Positions 37,370 to 47,819 of a stretch of 64,000 bases of DNA are shown here, in pieces (the stretch's first letter is position 1; each line of letters begins with the position of its first letter). Position numbers and translations under genes: made by a program. Below the pieces are notes generated by a model. That model did not search any database and was not told the origin of the DNA. It saw only the letters and a list, made by a program, of their open reading frames with translations. The stretch is from assembly GCF_000743535.1 (NCBI RefSeq), contig NZ_AVCJ01000034.1, forward strand, positions 109,851 to 173,850, given 5' to 3'. The DNA comes from Arenimonas donghaensis DSM 18148 = HO3-R19 (GTDB lineage Bacteria; Pseudomonadota; Gammaproteobacteria; Xanthomonadales; Xanthomonadaceae).

Positions 37370-38884
37370 TCAGGCCGGCGGGCCGGGGCGATCCAGCAAC
37401 CGGTAACCGATGGCTTCGGCAACATGCTCGGTGCCGATGGCGTCGGCACCAGAGAGGTCGGCCAGCGTGCGCGCGACGCGTTGGATACGGTGCAAGGCGC
37501 GGGCCGAAAGTTGCAGCTGGTCGATGGCGCGTTCCAGCAAACGGCGATCCTTTGGCCTGAGCAGGCAATCGCGGTCGGTGCTTGCCTGGTCGAGCTGGGC
37601 GTTGGGTACGCCGGCACGTTCGAGTTGCCGGGCGCGCGCCGCCAGCACGCGTTCGCGCACCGCGGCGGTCGATTCGCCGGGCGGCTGGTCGGGACGCAGC
37701 TGGGCCGGCGGCAGTCGTGGCACGGCCAGCTGCAGGTCGATGCGGTCCAGTAGCGGTCCGGAGAGCTTGGCCCGATAACGCGCCACCGATTCGGCGCTGC
37801 AGCCACAGCGGCCGCTGGGATCGCCGGCCCAGCCGCAAGGACAGGGGTTCATCGCGGCGACGAGTTGGAAGCGGGCCGGGAACTGGCTTTGTCGCGCTGC
37901 GCGCGACACGGTGACACAGCCCGATTCCATCGGTTGGCGAAGGGTTTCCAGCGCCTGGCGTGACCACTCGGCCAGTTCGTCCAGGAACAGCACGCCGTTG
38001 TGCGCCAGCGAGACCTCACCGGGGCGTGGGTTACCGCCACCACCGACCAGCGCCACCGCGCTCGCCAGATGATGAGGACTGCGGTACGGCCGCTGTCGCC
38101 AGCGGGACAAGTCCAGGCCCTGGCCGCTGACCGAGTAGATGGCGGCGGTTTCCAGCGCCTCGGCCTCGCCCGGATCCGGCAGCAGCCCCGGCAGGCGAGA
38201 GGCCAGCAAGGTCTTGCCGCAGCCGGGCGGACCGATGAACAGCAGTGCGTGGGCACCAGCGGCAGCGACTTCCAAGGCGCGCCGTGCGGCCGCCTGCCCG
38301 CGCACGTCGCGAAGGTCCGGGTAACGCGTCGTGGCCAGGGCAACGTCGCTGGTGCTGGCCGTGGGCAACACCGACTCGCCGCGCAGGTGCGCACAGACCT
38401 CGAGCAGGGTGCGCGCCGTGAATGCACGACCGTCACTGGCCAGTGCGGCCTCGGCGCCATTGGCCGTGGGCACGATCAGTGAGCGGCCTTCGCGCGCTGC
38501 AGCCAGGGCCGCAGGCAGCACGCCGTCGACGGGCTTGAGCTCGCCGGTCAGCGCCAGCTCGCCCAGTAGCTCCACTTCGCCCAACGCCTGCACGGGTACC
38601 TGCCCGCTGGCGGCCAGTAGTCCCAGTGCAATGGCCAGGTCGTAGCGGCCACCTTCCTTGGGGAGATCCGCTGGCGCCAGGTTGACGGTGATGCGCCGCT
38701 GCGGGAACTCGAACTGCGCATTGCCAATGGCCGAGCGCACCCGCTCGCGACTCTCGCGCACGGCGGTGGCCGGCATGCCGACCAGGGTGAAGTTCGGCAG
38801 GCCACCGCCCAGGTGCGCCTCGACCCGCACCGCGGGCGCGAGCACGCCAACCCGGGCGCGGCTATGCGCCAGCGCCAGGTTCAT
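37370..38884 (-). CDS. comM: ComM/YifB-type Mg-chelatase-like AAA+ ATPase
   Basis: 504 residues, the normal length. The N-terminal Lon-protease-like S5 fold (VGMPATAVRESRERVRSAI) is followed by an AAA+ module with Walker A LLFIGPPGCGKTLLASRLP, Walker B VLFLDELAEW and the C-terminal Mg-chelatase subdomain with AMNPCPCGWAGDPSG. ComM is a hexameric helicase that extends branch migration during natural transformation. It is 18 bases downstream of ubiK on the same strand. Confidence 0.95.
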   Translation of the reverse strand: MNLALAHSRARVGVLAPAVRVEAHLGGGLPNFTLVGMPATAVRESRERVRSAIGNAQFEFPQRRITVNLAPADLPKEGGRYDLAIALGLLAASGQVPVQALGEVELLGELALTGELKPVDGVLPAALAAAREGRSLIVPTANGAEAALASDGRAFTARTLLEVCAHLRGESVLPTASTSDVALATTRYPDLRDVRGQAAARRALEVAAAGAHALLFIGPPGCGKTLLASRLPGLLPDPGEAEALETAAIYSVSGQGLDLSRWRQRPYRSPHHLASAVALVGGGGNPRPGEVSLAHNGVLFLDELAEWSRQALETLRQPMESGCVTVSRAARQSQFPARFQLVAAMNPCPCGWAGDPSGRCGCSAESVARYRAKLSGPLLDRIDLQLAVPRLPPAQLRPDQPPGESTAAVRERVLAARARQLERAGVPNAQLDQASTDRDCLLRPKDRRLLERAIDQLQLSARALHRIQRVARTLADLSGADAIGTEHVAEAIGYRLLDRPGPPA

Positions 38885-38902
38885 CGCAGGGGAAGCGGGG
38901 GC

Positions 38903-39169
38903 TTAGTGGGCGCTGGCGTCGGGCGCGCCGCCGCGGGCCTCGAGCTCGGCCAGCTTGCGCTCCAGGGCGTCGAGCTTCTCGCGGGTGCGCAGCAGCACGG
39001 CGCGCTGCACGTCGAATTCTTCGCGGGTCACCAGGTCCAGCCGGTTCAGGCCCGACTGCAGGGTGGCCTTGAAGTTCTGTTCCAGGTCGGCGCGCGCGTC
39101 CTTCAGGCCCGGGGGCACCAGGTTGCTTAGCTTGCGGGCCAGGTCGTCGATGTTCTTGAGGTCGATCAT
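38903..39169 (-). CDS. ubiK: Ubiquinone biosynthesis accessory factor UbiK (BMFP/YqiC)
   Basis: 88 residues. MIDLKNIDDLARKLSNLVP followed by a conserved coiled coil (EEFDVQRAVLLRTREKLDALERKL) is the BMFP/YqiC family. UbiK binds UbiJ and lipids and assists the Ubi metabolon. The ATG at 39169 gives the family N-terminus. Divergent from amtB, and usually found upstream of comM in this group. Confidence 0.92.
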   Translation of the reverse strand: MIDLKNIDDLARKLSNLVPPGLKDARADLEQNFKATLQSGLNRLDLVTREEFDVQRAVLLRTREKLDALERKLAELEARGGAPDASAH

Positions 39170-39348
39170 GGGGTCGCTCCGGTGGGGTGGGGCCACGATG
39201 CGCCCGGGCGTGGCCGGCGTCTGTCGGGGATTCCCCACGGGGCCCACAAGAATTCCACGCCCGGGCCGAGCAATCAATCGCCGCGTGGCGGGCAAGGTTC
39301 AGGTGTCCCCGCTTTGCCACCCTTCCCCAGCCACTGGAGGCCACGACC

Positions 39349-41024
<1,676 letters not shown>

Positions 41025-41041
41025 GGCCAGTCCGCCCCACG

Positions 41042-41072
41042 AAAAAGGCCCCGCAGTGCGGGGCCTTTTTTT
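41042..41072. terminator. Bidirectional intrinsic terminator between glnK and speE
   Basis: A-run, stem AGGCCCCGC with loop AGT, its complement and then seven T (stem 41042-41054 with 41058-41070). A-tract and T-tract on both sides let it stop transcription from glnK (plus) and from speE (minus). Confidence 0.88.
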
Positions 41073-41093
41073 ATCGGGCCGGTTTGACTGCGC

Positions 41094-41945
41094 TCAGTCG
41101 CCCAGCGCCTTCTGCATCATCGGCGGCATCGCCAGCGCGCCTTTATGGATGGCGGCGGTGTAGTACTGGGTGTCGAAGGACTTCGCCGCGGCGTCGGCTT
41201 CGCGGAACGCGGTCAGGTCGCGGCTTTCCTTCGAGGCGATGGTGCAGCTCCACCAGCCGGTCGGGTAACACGGCTGCGGGAAGGGCAGGGTGCGGAAGGT
41301 CGTGAAGCCGGCGTCGGTCATCGCCTGGCGCATGTCCAGGATCAGCTGCATCAGCGCCAGCGGGCTTTCGCTCTGCTGCACCAGCAGGCCGCCCGGGCGC
41401 AGGGCCTTCAGGCAGGTTTCGTAGAAGGCCTGGTTGAACAGGCCCTCGGCCGGGCCAACGGGGTCGGTCGAGTCGACGATGATCACGTCGATCGATTCCG
41501 GCTTGGCGTTTTTCATGTAGGCGATGCCGTCGTCGAACATCACCGTCGCGCGCGGGTCGTTGTTGGACTCGCACAGCTCCGGGAAGTACTTCTCGGCCAT
41601 GCGCGTCACCTGCTCGTCGATGTCGCACTGCACCGCCGTGCGCACGCCCGGGTGGCGCAGCACCTCGCGCAGGGTGCCGCAGTCGCCGCCGCCGATGATC
41701 ACCACGTCCTTGGGATCGGCGTGGGTGAACAGCGGCGCATGCGCCATCATCTCGTGGTAGAAGAAATTGTCGCGCGTGGTCACCATCATCGCGCCGTCGA
41801 TCAGCATGACGTTGCCCCAGTCGGTGCTCTCGTACATCTCGATCTTCTGGAACGGCGACTGCACCTCTTCGAGCTTGCGCTTCATGCGAAGGCCGAAGGC
41901 CGAGCCGGTGTGTTCGAAATTCTCGTGTAGCCAGGTAGTCGTCAT
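41094..41945 (-). CDS. speE: Spermidine synthase (polyamine aminopropyltransferase)
   Basis: 283 residues. It moves an aminopropyl group from decarboxylated S-adenosylmethionine to putrescine. Typical segments: HENFEHTGSAFGLRMK, the nucleotide site VVIIGGGDCGTLREVLRH, and DVIIVDSTDPVGPAEGLF with the catalytic Asp. Length equals that of SpeE from proteobacteria. speA lies 2 kb away on the other strand, with a membrane protease between. Confidence 0.95.
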   Translation of the reverse strand: MTTTWLHENFEHTGSAFGLRMKRKLEEVQSPFQKIEMYESTDWGNVMLIDGAMMVTTRDNFFYHEMMAHAPLFTHADPKDVVIIGGGDCGTLREVLRHPGVRTAVQCDIDEQVTRMAEKYFPELCESNNDPRATVMFDDGIAYMKNAKPESIDVIIVDSTDPVGPAEGLFNQAFYETCLKALRPGGLLVQQSESPLALMQLILDMRQAMTDAGFTTFRTLPFPQPCYPTGWWSCTIASKESRDLTAFREADAAAKSFDTQYYTAAIHKGALAMPPMMQKALGD

Positions 41946-41980
41946 CGCCGGGTCCCGGGGTGGTCCAGAAAGGGGGGCGC

Positions 41981-41986
41981 ATTGTA
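41981..41986 (-). promoter_or_regulatory. Candidate -10 box of speE
   Basis: TACAAT on the minus strand, 35 bases before the speE start. No clear -35 box at the expected spacing. The same hexamer precedes speA and argS. Confidence 0.3.
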
Positions 41987-42070
41987 ACGCCTCGGGCGCG
42001 GGGCTGCGGCCAGCTTGGCGGGCGCCGCGGCGCGACTTAGCATCGCCGTTCCTGTCGAGCGAGCCCTGCC

Positions 42071-43921
42071 ATGCCTTCCGTAGCCAGCCACCGCCACCTG
42101 GTCGAGCGCCTCGAGCGCATCGCCGTGCGTTCGCCGCGACTGTACCGTGTCCAGCTGATGTTGCTGGCGCTCGCCGGCTATGGCGTGCTCGCCGTGGCTG
42201 TGCTGGTGGCGCTCGCCCTGTCGGTCGGGCTGGGCATCTTGCTGCTGCTCACCAAGAGCGTCTGGGCGATCAAGCTGATCAAGCTGGTGTGGATCCCGCT
42301 CGTGCTGGCCTGGCTGATACTGAAGGCGCTGTGGGTCAAGATCCCCGAGCCCGAAGGCCACCACCTGCAGCCCGGCGAAGCCCCCGTGCTGGAAGCCGAG
42401 GTCGAACGCCTGCGGCAGAGAGCCGGCGCACCGAAGCTCGCCGGCATCGTCATCGACGCCGACCTCAATGCCGCCGCGGCCAGCGTGCCGCGCCTGCTCG
42501 GTCTGGCCGGCAATCGCCATTTCCTGGTGCTGGGCCTGCCGCTCATGCGGGTGATGTCGCCAGAGGAGCTGGCGTCGGTCATCGCGCATGAATTCGGCCA
42601 TTTCGGCGGTGGCCACGGGCGATTCAGCGGCTGGATCTACCGGGTGCGCCTGTCCTGGTTCCGCCTGCTCAGTGCCCTCCAGGCGCAGCAGTCGGCAGCC
42701 ACCGGTTTGTTCGTGCGCTTCTTCGACTGGTACGCGCCGTACTTCAATGCCTACAGCTTTGTGCTGGCCCGCAGCAACGAATACGATGCCGATGCGATGG
42801 CAGCGCAGGTGGCCGGCGCGCAGGTGGCCGGCCGTGCGCTGGTGCGGGTCAGCCTGGCGGGCGACCGCCTGGGGAACCAGTTCTGGCCCGAGGTCGATCG
42901 CCTGGCGTTGGTCGAGCCCGAGCCGCCGGCCGCGCTCTACGGCAACATGGCCCGGCATCTGTCGCAGCCCGCAGCCGACGACGCCGACCGCTTGGCCCGC
43001 GCCCTGTCCGAATCGCCCGGCCTGGATGACACCCATCCGGTGCTCTCGGCCCGCCTGGCCGCCCTTGGCGTCACGGCCGAGCTGCCTGCCCCGGCCGGGC
43101 AGGCCGCCGCCGACGCCTGGCTGGGCCCGCTGGCCGACACCCTGCAGACAAAGTTCGACCAGGACTGGCAGGCCTGGGTTAGCAAGCACTGGGCCAATCG
43201 CCACCGAGGCTACGCCGCCGCCCGCGAGGCCCACGCCGCGCTGGAGGAAAAGCAGTTCGGTGAAGACCTGTCCCCGGCTGAAAAGTTGGAATGGGCGATG
43301 CTCTGCGAGCAGCTGGGCCTGGGTGGCGACATCCTGCGGCTGTACGAACAGGCCCTGGCGGCGGCGCCCGACAATGCCGCGGCGCTGTGGTCGGTAGGGT
43401 CGCTGCGCCTGGAGCGGGGCGACCCGGACGGCCTGGCGCTGGTCGAGCATGCCCTGGTGCAGGACCCGGCGTTCGAAGGCCGCGCGCTGCAGCTGATGGC
43501 CGACTTCCACTACCGGCGCAACGAGGACGCCGCCCACGACGCCGTCGCCACCCGCCTGCGCGCCTGGCATGCGCGCCAGGCGGCGCATGACGCCGAACGC
43601 GGGCGGCTGGGCAAGAACGACCGCTACGGTCCGCACGCGCTTGGCACGGACGAGCTGCAGGCGCTGCTGGACGCGTGCGGGGAACACGGCAAGATCAAGA
43701 AGGCCTGGCTGGTGCGCAAAGACGTGCCGGGCGAGGGCCCGCCGCACTTCGTGCTGGTGGTGGACTGGCGCGGCATGGTCCTGTCGGCCGAGTCTGAGCT
43801 CAATCGCCTGCTGGCCCTGCTCAACCTGCCAGGCAGCCTCTACGCGCTGGAAAAACCCGGCAACGGCGCCAATGCACGCCGCGTCATAAAGGCCGCGGGC
43901 GAGCCGGTGTTCCGGCGCTGA
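42071..43921 (+). CDS. M48-family membrane metalloprotease with C-terminal TPR-like region
   Basis: 616 residues. Two membrane helices (about 29-60 and 68-88) precede a catalytic domain with HEFGH (His173, Glu174, His177) and the third ligand in SNEYDADAM (about residue 238), the pattern of M48/HtpX-like gluzincins. The C-terminal 280 residues are helical with a TPR-like stretch (LRLYEQALAAAPDNAAALWSVG). Such proteins resemble bacterial HtpX/Oma1-like quality-control proteases; its substrate is unknown. It stands between speE and speA, which may be chance. Confidence 0.82.
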   Translation: MPSVASHRHLVERLERIAVRSPRLYRVQLMLLALAGYGVLAVAVLVALALSVGLGILLLLTKSVWAIKLIKLVWIPLVLAWLILKALWVKIPEPEGHHLQPGEAPVLEAEVERLRQRAGAPKLAGIVIDADLNAAAASVPRLLGLAGNRHFLVLGLPLMRVMSPEELASVIAHEFGHFGGGHGRFSGWIYRVRLSWFRLLSALQAQQSAATGLFVRFFDWYAPYFNAYSFVLARSNEYDADAMAAQVAGAQVAGRALVRVSLAGDRLGNQFWPEVDRLALVEPEPPAALYGNMARHLSQPAADDADRLARALSESPGLDDTHPVLSARLAALGVTAELPAPAGQAAADAWLGPLADTLQTKFDQDWQAWVSKHWANRHRGYAAAREAHAALEEKQFGEDLSPAEKLEWAMLCEQLGLGGDILRLYEQALAAAPDNAAALWSVGSLRLERGDPDGLALVEHALVQDPAFEGRALQLMADFHYRRNEDAAHDAVATRLRAWHARQAAHDAERGRLGKNDRYGPHALGTDELQALLDACGEHGKIKKAWLVRKDVPGEGPPHFVLVVDWRGMVLSAESELNRLLALLNLPGSLYALEKPGNGANARRVIKAAGEPVFRR

Positions 43922-43949
43922 GCGGGCCGCGCCACCGGGGCGCGGGAGG

Positions 43950-43955
43950 TACAAT
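43950..43955 (+). promoter_or_regulatory. Candidate -10 box of speA
   Basis: TACAAT, 28 bases before the ATG at 43984, in a GG-TACAAT context. No good -35 box is seen. Another in-frame ATG lies at 43954, inside this box, and is therefore a less likely start. Confidence 0.35.
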
Positions 43956-43983
43956 GCAAGGCCCACCCGCGTTGGAATCCGCC

Positions 43984-45888
43984 ATGTCCGCCTGGTCCCT
44001 CGACCGCGCCCGCCACACCTACTCCATTCCCTACTGGAGCGAGGGCTATTTCGACGTGGATGCGCAGGGCCGCATGGTCGTGCGCCCGCGCGGCGCCGAA
44101 GGCCCGGCGCTGGCCCTGCCCGAGGTCGTGGCCAAGGCCACCGACGCCGGCCTGAAGCTGCCGCTGCTGCTGCGTTTTTCCGACATCCTGGGCGACCGCC
44201 TGGGCAAGCTGCAGGCCGCCTTCGGCCGGGCGATGAAGGAACTCGACTACCAGGGCGGCTACACCGCCGTGTACCCGATCAAGGTGAACCAGCACCGCGG
44301 CGTCGCCGGCGAGCTGGCCGCCGCGGGCGGCGAAGGCTTTGGCCTGGAAGCCGGCTCCAAGCCCGAGCTGATGGCCGTGCTGGGCCTGGCCCGCCCGGGC
44401 AGCCTGGTCATCTGCAATGGCTACAAGGACCGCGAATTCATCCGCCTGGCGCTGATCGGCCGCAAGCTGGGCCTGGAAACCTTCATCGTCATCGAAAAGC
44501 CCAGCGAGCTGGCGATGGTCATTGAAGAGTCCAAGGCCCTGGGCGTGAAGCCGGGCCTGGGCGTGCGCCTGCGCCTGGCCTCGCTGGGCGCCGGCAAGTG
44601 GCAGAACAGCGGCGGCGACAAGGCCAAGTTCGGCCTCTCGCCGCGCCAGGTGCTCGACCTGGTCGAACGCCTCAAGGCCGCCGACATGGTCGATGCCCTG
44701 CAGCTCCTGCATTTCCACATGGGCAGCCAGATCTCCAACGTGCGCGACATCGCCAACGGCATGCGCGAGGCCGTGCGTTATTTCGTCGAACTCACCCGCC
44801 TGGGCTGCAACGTGCGCTTCATGGATTCCGGCGGCGGCCTGGGCGTGGACTACGAAGGCACCCGCTCACGCGGCTTCTGCTCGGTCAACTATGGCCTCGA
44901 CCAGTACGCCCACACCCTGGTGCAGCCGCTGGCCGAAGCCTGCGCCGAAGAGGGCATCACGCCGCCGCGCATGGTCACCGAAGCCGGCCGCGCGATGACC
45001 GCGCACCACGCCGTGATGGTGGTGAACGTCTCCGAGGTCGAGCGCGCCCCCGAAGGCCAGGTGCCGCGCACCGACGACGACGAACCCTCCGTGCTGCGCC
45101 ACCTGCGTGAAACCCACGCTGCCCTGGGCCAGCGCCCGGCGCTGGAACTCTTCCACGAAGCCCAGCACCACCTCGCCGAGGGCCAGGCCCTTTACGCCCT
45201 GGGCCAGATCACCCTGCGCCACCGGGCGCGGCTGGACGACCTGTTCTACGCCATCGCCCAGGACGTGCGCGAGCGCCTGACGGCGCACGAACGCAGCCAT
45301 CGCGACGTGCTCGACGAACTCAACGAGCGCCTGGTGGACAAGTACTTCGTCAACTTCTCGGTGTTCGAATCCATCCCCGACGTCTGGGCCATCGACCAGG
45401 TCTTCCCGATCGTGCCGATCGCGCGCCTGGACGAGGCGCCGGACCGCCGTGGCGTCATCGCCGACCTCACCTGCGATTCGGACGGACGCATCGACAGCTA
45501 CGTCGAGTCCGAATCGCTCGACAGCTCGCTGCCGCTGCATTCGCCGCGCGAGGGCGAAAGCTACCGGCTGGGCATCTTCATGGTCGGCGCCTACCAGGAG
45601 ACCCTGGGCGACATCCACAACCTGTTCGGCGACACCGACACCGCCAACGTCCAGCTGGGTCCGGACGGCGGCTATCTGGTGACCCGCCAGCGCAAGGGCG
45701 ACACCACCGACGTGATGCTCGACTACGTCGGCTACGACCTGGCCGAGCTGCGCAGCGCCTACAAGGCCAAGGTCGACGCCGCCGCGCTCGAGCCGGGCGA
45801 AGCCGCCAAGCTGCTGGTGGACCTGGAAACGGGCCTGACCGGCTACACCTACCTGCACGAAGAAAACGCGGGCGGTACGCCGGCATGA
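43984..45888 (+). CDS. speA: Biosynthetic arginine decarboxylase
   Basis: 634 residues, fold III PLP enzyme that makes agmatine from arginine for putrescine synthesis. The start WSLDRARHTYSIPYWSEGYFDV is the family hallmark; the PLP Lys is in YPIKVNQHR (Lys100), and HFHMGSQISN and SVFESIPDVWAIDQVFPI mark the PLP barrel and C-terminal region. I choose the ATG at 43984 over one at 43954 because the family begins here. The next gene overlaps the stop by four bases. Confidence 0.95.
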   Translation: MSAWSLDRARHTYSIPYWSEGYFDVDAQGRMVVRPRGAEGPALALPEVVAKATDAGLKLPLLLRFSDILGDRLGKLQAAFGRAMKELDYQGGYTAVYPIKVNQHRGVAGELAAAGGEGFGLEAGSKPELMAVLGLARPGSLVICNGYKDREFIRLALIGRKLGLETFIVIEKPSELAMVIEESKALGVKPGLGVRLRLASLGAGKWQNSGGDKAKFGLSPRQVLDLVERLKAADMVDALQLLHFHMGSQISNVRDIANGMREAVRYFVELTRLGCNVRFMDSGGGLGVDYEGTRSRGFCSVNYGLDQYAHTLVQPLAEACAEEGITPPRMVTEAGRAMTAHHAVMVVNVSEVERAPEGQVPRTDDDEPSVLRHLRETHAALGQRPALELFHEAQHHLAEGQALYALGQITLRHRARLDDLFYAIAQDVRERLTAHERSHRDVLDELNERLVDKYFVNFSVFESIPDVWAIDQVFPIVPIARLDEAPDRRGVIADLTCDSDGRIDSYVESESLDSSLPLHSPREGESYRLGIFMVGAYQETLGDIHNLFGDTDTANVQLGPDGGYLVTRQRKGDTTDVMLDYVGYDLAELRSAYKAKVDAAALEPGEAAKLLVDLETGLTGYTYLHEENAGGTPA

Positions 45889-46736
45889 GCACCGGTTTCA
45901 TCGGCCTGGGCGCGATGGGCGCCCCGATGGCGCGGCACCTGCACGCCCGCGGCCTGCTGGCGGTGGTAGGCAACCGCACGGCGGCGAAAGCGCAGTCCCT
46001 GGCCCAGGAGCTGGGCGTGGCGGCCGCGGCCTCGGCCGCGGATTTCGCCGGCTGCGACGTGGTCGCGCTGTGTGTCTCGCTCGACGCCGACGTCATCGAA
46101 AACGTGCAGGCGCTGGCCGCCGTGCTGCCCGCCGGCGCGGTGGTCGTGGACCATTCGACGGTGTCGGTCGACACCGCGCGCCAGGCCCGTGATCTGCTGG
46201 CCGCGAAGGGCATCGGCTTCATCGACGCGCCGGTGTCCGGCGGCGTCGAAGGCGCCCGCAACGGCAAGCTGTCGGTGATGGCCGGCGGCGACGCGGCCGA
46301 ACTGGCCAAGGCGCGGCCGGTGCTGGACGCCTATGCCGCCCGCATCACCCACATGGGCGACACCGGCGCCGGCCAGGCCACCAAGGCGGTGAACCAGGTG
46401 CTGGTCGCCGGCATCAACGAAGCGGTCTGCGAAGGCCTGGCGCTGGGCGAGAAGCTGGGCCTGGACCCGGACAAGCTGCTGCCCACGCTGATGGCCGGGG
46501 CCGCCGGTAACTGGTTCCTGGAAAAGCGCGGCGCCACCATGCTGGCCAACCAGTTCACGCCCGGCTTCAAGTGCGCGCACCTGCTCAAGGACCTGCGCAT
46601 CGTGCATGGCATGGCGTCGGCGCTGGGCCTGCGCACCACGGTGATCGAACAGGCGTTGGCCGACTACGCCGAACTGGTGGAGCGCGGCGAAGGCGATGCC
46701 GACACCTCGGCACTGATCACGCTAAAACGCGGCTGA
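45885..46736 (+). CDS. NAD(P)-dependent beta-hydroxyacid dehydrogenase (3-hydroxyisobutyrate dehydrogenase-like)
   Basis: 283 residues. Rossmann motif GFIGLGAMGAPMARHL at the start, the substrate motif DAPVSGGVEGARNGKLSVM, and the catalytic Lys in GQATKAVNQVLVAG define the beta-HAD family. Members reduce tartronate semialdehyde, 3-hydroxyisobutyrate or related acids; the substrate here is not decided. It overlaps speA by four bases (ATGA), so it is in that operon. Confidence 0.87.
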   Translation: MSTGFIGLGAMGAPMARHLHARGLLAVVGNRTAAKAQSLAQELGVAAAASAADFAGCDVVALCVSLDADVIENVQALAAVLPAGAVVVDHSTVSVDTARQARDLLAAKGIGFIDAPVSGGVEGARNGKLSVMAGGDAAELAKARPVLDAYAARITHMGDTGAGQATKAVNQVLVAGINEAVCEGLALGEKLGLDPDKLLPTLMAGAAGNWFLEKRGATMLANQFTPGFKCAHLLKDLRIVHGMASALGLRTTVIEQALADYAELVERGEGDADTSALITLKRG

Positions 46737-46745
46737 CCCCCACTT

Positions 46746-46812
46746 CTGTGGGAGGGACTTCAGTCCCGAAGCTTACTCGCCAGGGGCTTCGGGACTGAAG
46801 TCCCTCCCACAG
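46746..46812. repeat. REP-like palindrome, family 2, between convergent genes
   Basis: Arms of 27 bases (46746-46772 and 46786-46812), starting CTGTGGGAGGGACTTC, around a 13-base loop. It fills the gap between the convergent dehydrogenase and STAS-like genes and could stop transcription from both sides. Confidence 0.93.
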
Positions 46813-46816
46813 GGGG

Positions 46817-47209
46817 TTAGCCAGGCGGCCGACGGTCGGACTTGAGCCATTCCATCGCCTGGTCGCGGTCGAAAAACAGCCGCATGAAGTGGATGCCCAG
46901 GTTGCCGCACTGCACGGCATAAAACTCGAAGTCGGCGCGCGCCGGGCCATCGGCATCGATCAGGATGGCGATGCGCAGCTGGTTGCCGAAGCCGGCGTCC
47001 TCCCCGCGCTTGGGCATGTCGAAGATCTCGGCCGTGCCCAGCGCCAGCCGGGTAAGCCGGTGGTCGATCAGGAAGCGCGGGGTGCCGTGCCGGTGGCCGG
47101 CGGCGACCGCGTCGCGGGTCAGCTCGCGCAGCATCGCGCGGTCGTGCAGGCCCTGCGCGGTCACCTGCACCACGTCTTCGTCCGCCAGGTACTGCACTTT
47201 CCAGGTCAT
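46817..47209 (-). CDS. SpoIIAA/STAS-like small protein, unknown function
   Basis: 130 residues. The mixed beta/alpha pattern with VVQVTAQGLHDRAMLRELTRDAV, a later RFLIDHRLTRLALGTAEIFDM and LRIAILID resembles STAS/SpoIIAA-like domains seen in stand-alone proteobacterial proteins, but similarity is weak. No signal or membrane segment. It lies 25 bases after the SPOR gene on the same strand. Confidence 0.5.
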   Translation of the reverse strand: MTWKVQYLADEDVVQVTAQGLHDRAMLRELTRDAVAAGHRHGTPRFLIDHRLTRLALGTAEIFDMPKRGEDAGFGNQLRIAILIDADGPARADFEFYAVQCGNLGIHFMRLFFDRDQAMEWLKSDRRPPG

Positions 47210-47234
47210 CGGGAGGATCCCCCGCGCCAGTCGC

Positions 47235-47819
47235 CTATTCCGCCCTGATCGCCAGGGCTTCGATGCCGTGGTTGCCCAGCGCGCGCTTGGCGGCGGCCAG
47301 GCTGGCGGCGTTCGGGTAGGGCCCGAGCCGCACGCGGTAGATGGTACCGCCTTCGATCTGGGCCGATTCCACCCGCGCCAGTTCGCCGGTCAGGGCGATG
47401 CGGGCCTTCAAGGCTTCGGCGTCGGACGAAGAGCGGAACGCGCCGGCCTGGATCAGGTAGCGGACGCCGCTGGCGGCCGGGGCCGGGTCCTCGGTGGCCG
47501 GGGCCTGGGCTTCGGCCTGGGCCTGGGCGTTGAGCTCGGCGTCGGGAATGACCACTTCCTTGTCGCGCAGCACGTCGTAGAAGTCGTACTTGGGCTTGCG
47601 CGGCTCGGGCGCGTCCTGGGCCACCGGCTCGTCGGTGACGACCGGCGCACGGGCTTCCGGGTCGGGCTTGGGCAGCAATTGCCCGACGTCGCCGCCGTTG
47701 CGCATCAGCAGGAACAGCACGATGACGGCGCCGCCGACCAGGCCGCCGAGCAGCCAGACCCAGCCGGGCGTGCCCTGGTTGCCGTTGCGCTTGGCCTGGT
47801 TCTTGGATCGGCGGGCCAT
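47235..47819 (-). CDS. SPOR-domain membrane protein
   Basis: 194 residues. A basic cytoplasmic start (ARRSKNQAKRNGNQG) is followed by one membrane helix (WVWLLGGLVGGAVIVLFLL), a Pro/Glu-rich periplasmic linker, and a C-terminal SPOR domain (YLIQAGAFRSSSDAEALKAR ... YRVRLGPYPNAASL) that binds denuded glycan at the septum. This is the FtsN/DedD-like layout often found right after argS. The start overlaps the argS stop by one base. Confidence 0.9.
   Translation of the reverse strand: MARRSKNQAKRNGNQGTPGWVWLLGGLVGGAVIVLFLLMRNGGDVGQLLPKPDPEARAPVVTDEPVAQDAPEPRKPKYDFYDVLRDKEVVIPDAELNAQAQAEAQAPATEDPAPAASGVRYLIQAGAFRSSSDAEALKARIALTGELARVESAQIEGGTIYRVRLGPYPNAASLAAAKRALGNHGIEALAIRAE

Noticed and set aside
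39170..39348. Sigma-54 promoter upstream of amtB-glnK
   Set aside because: Nitrogen genes often have one, but no GG-N10-GC pair with the right flanks was found in the 179-base gap.
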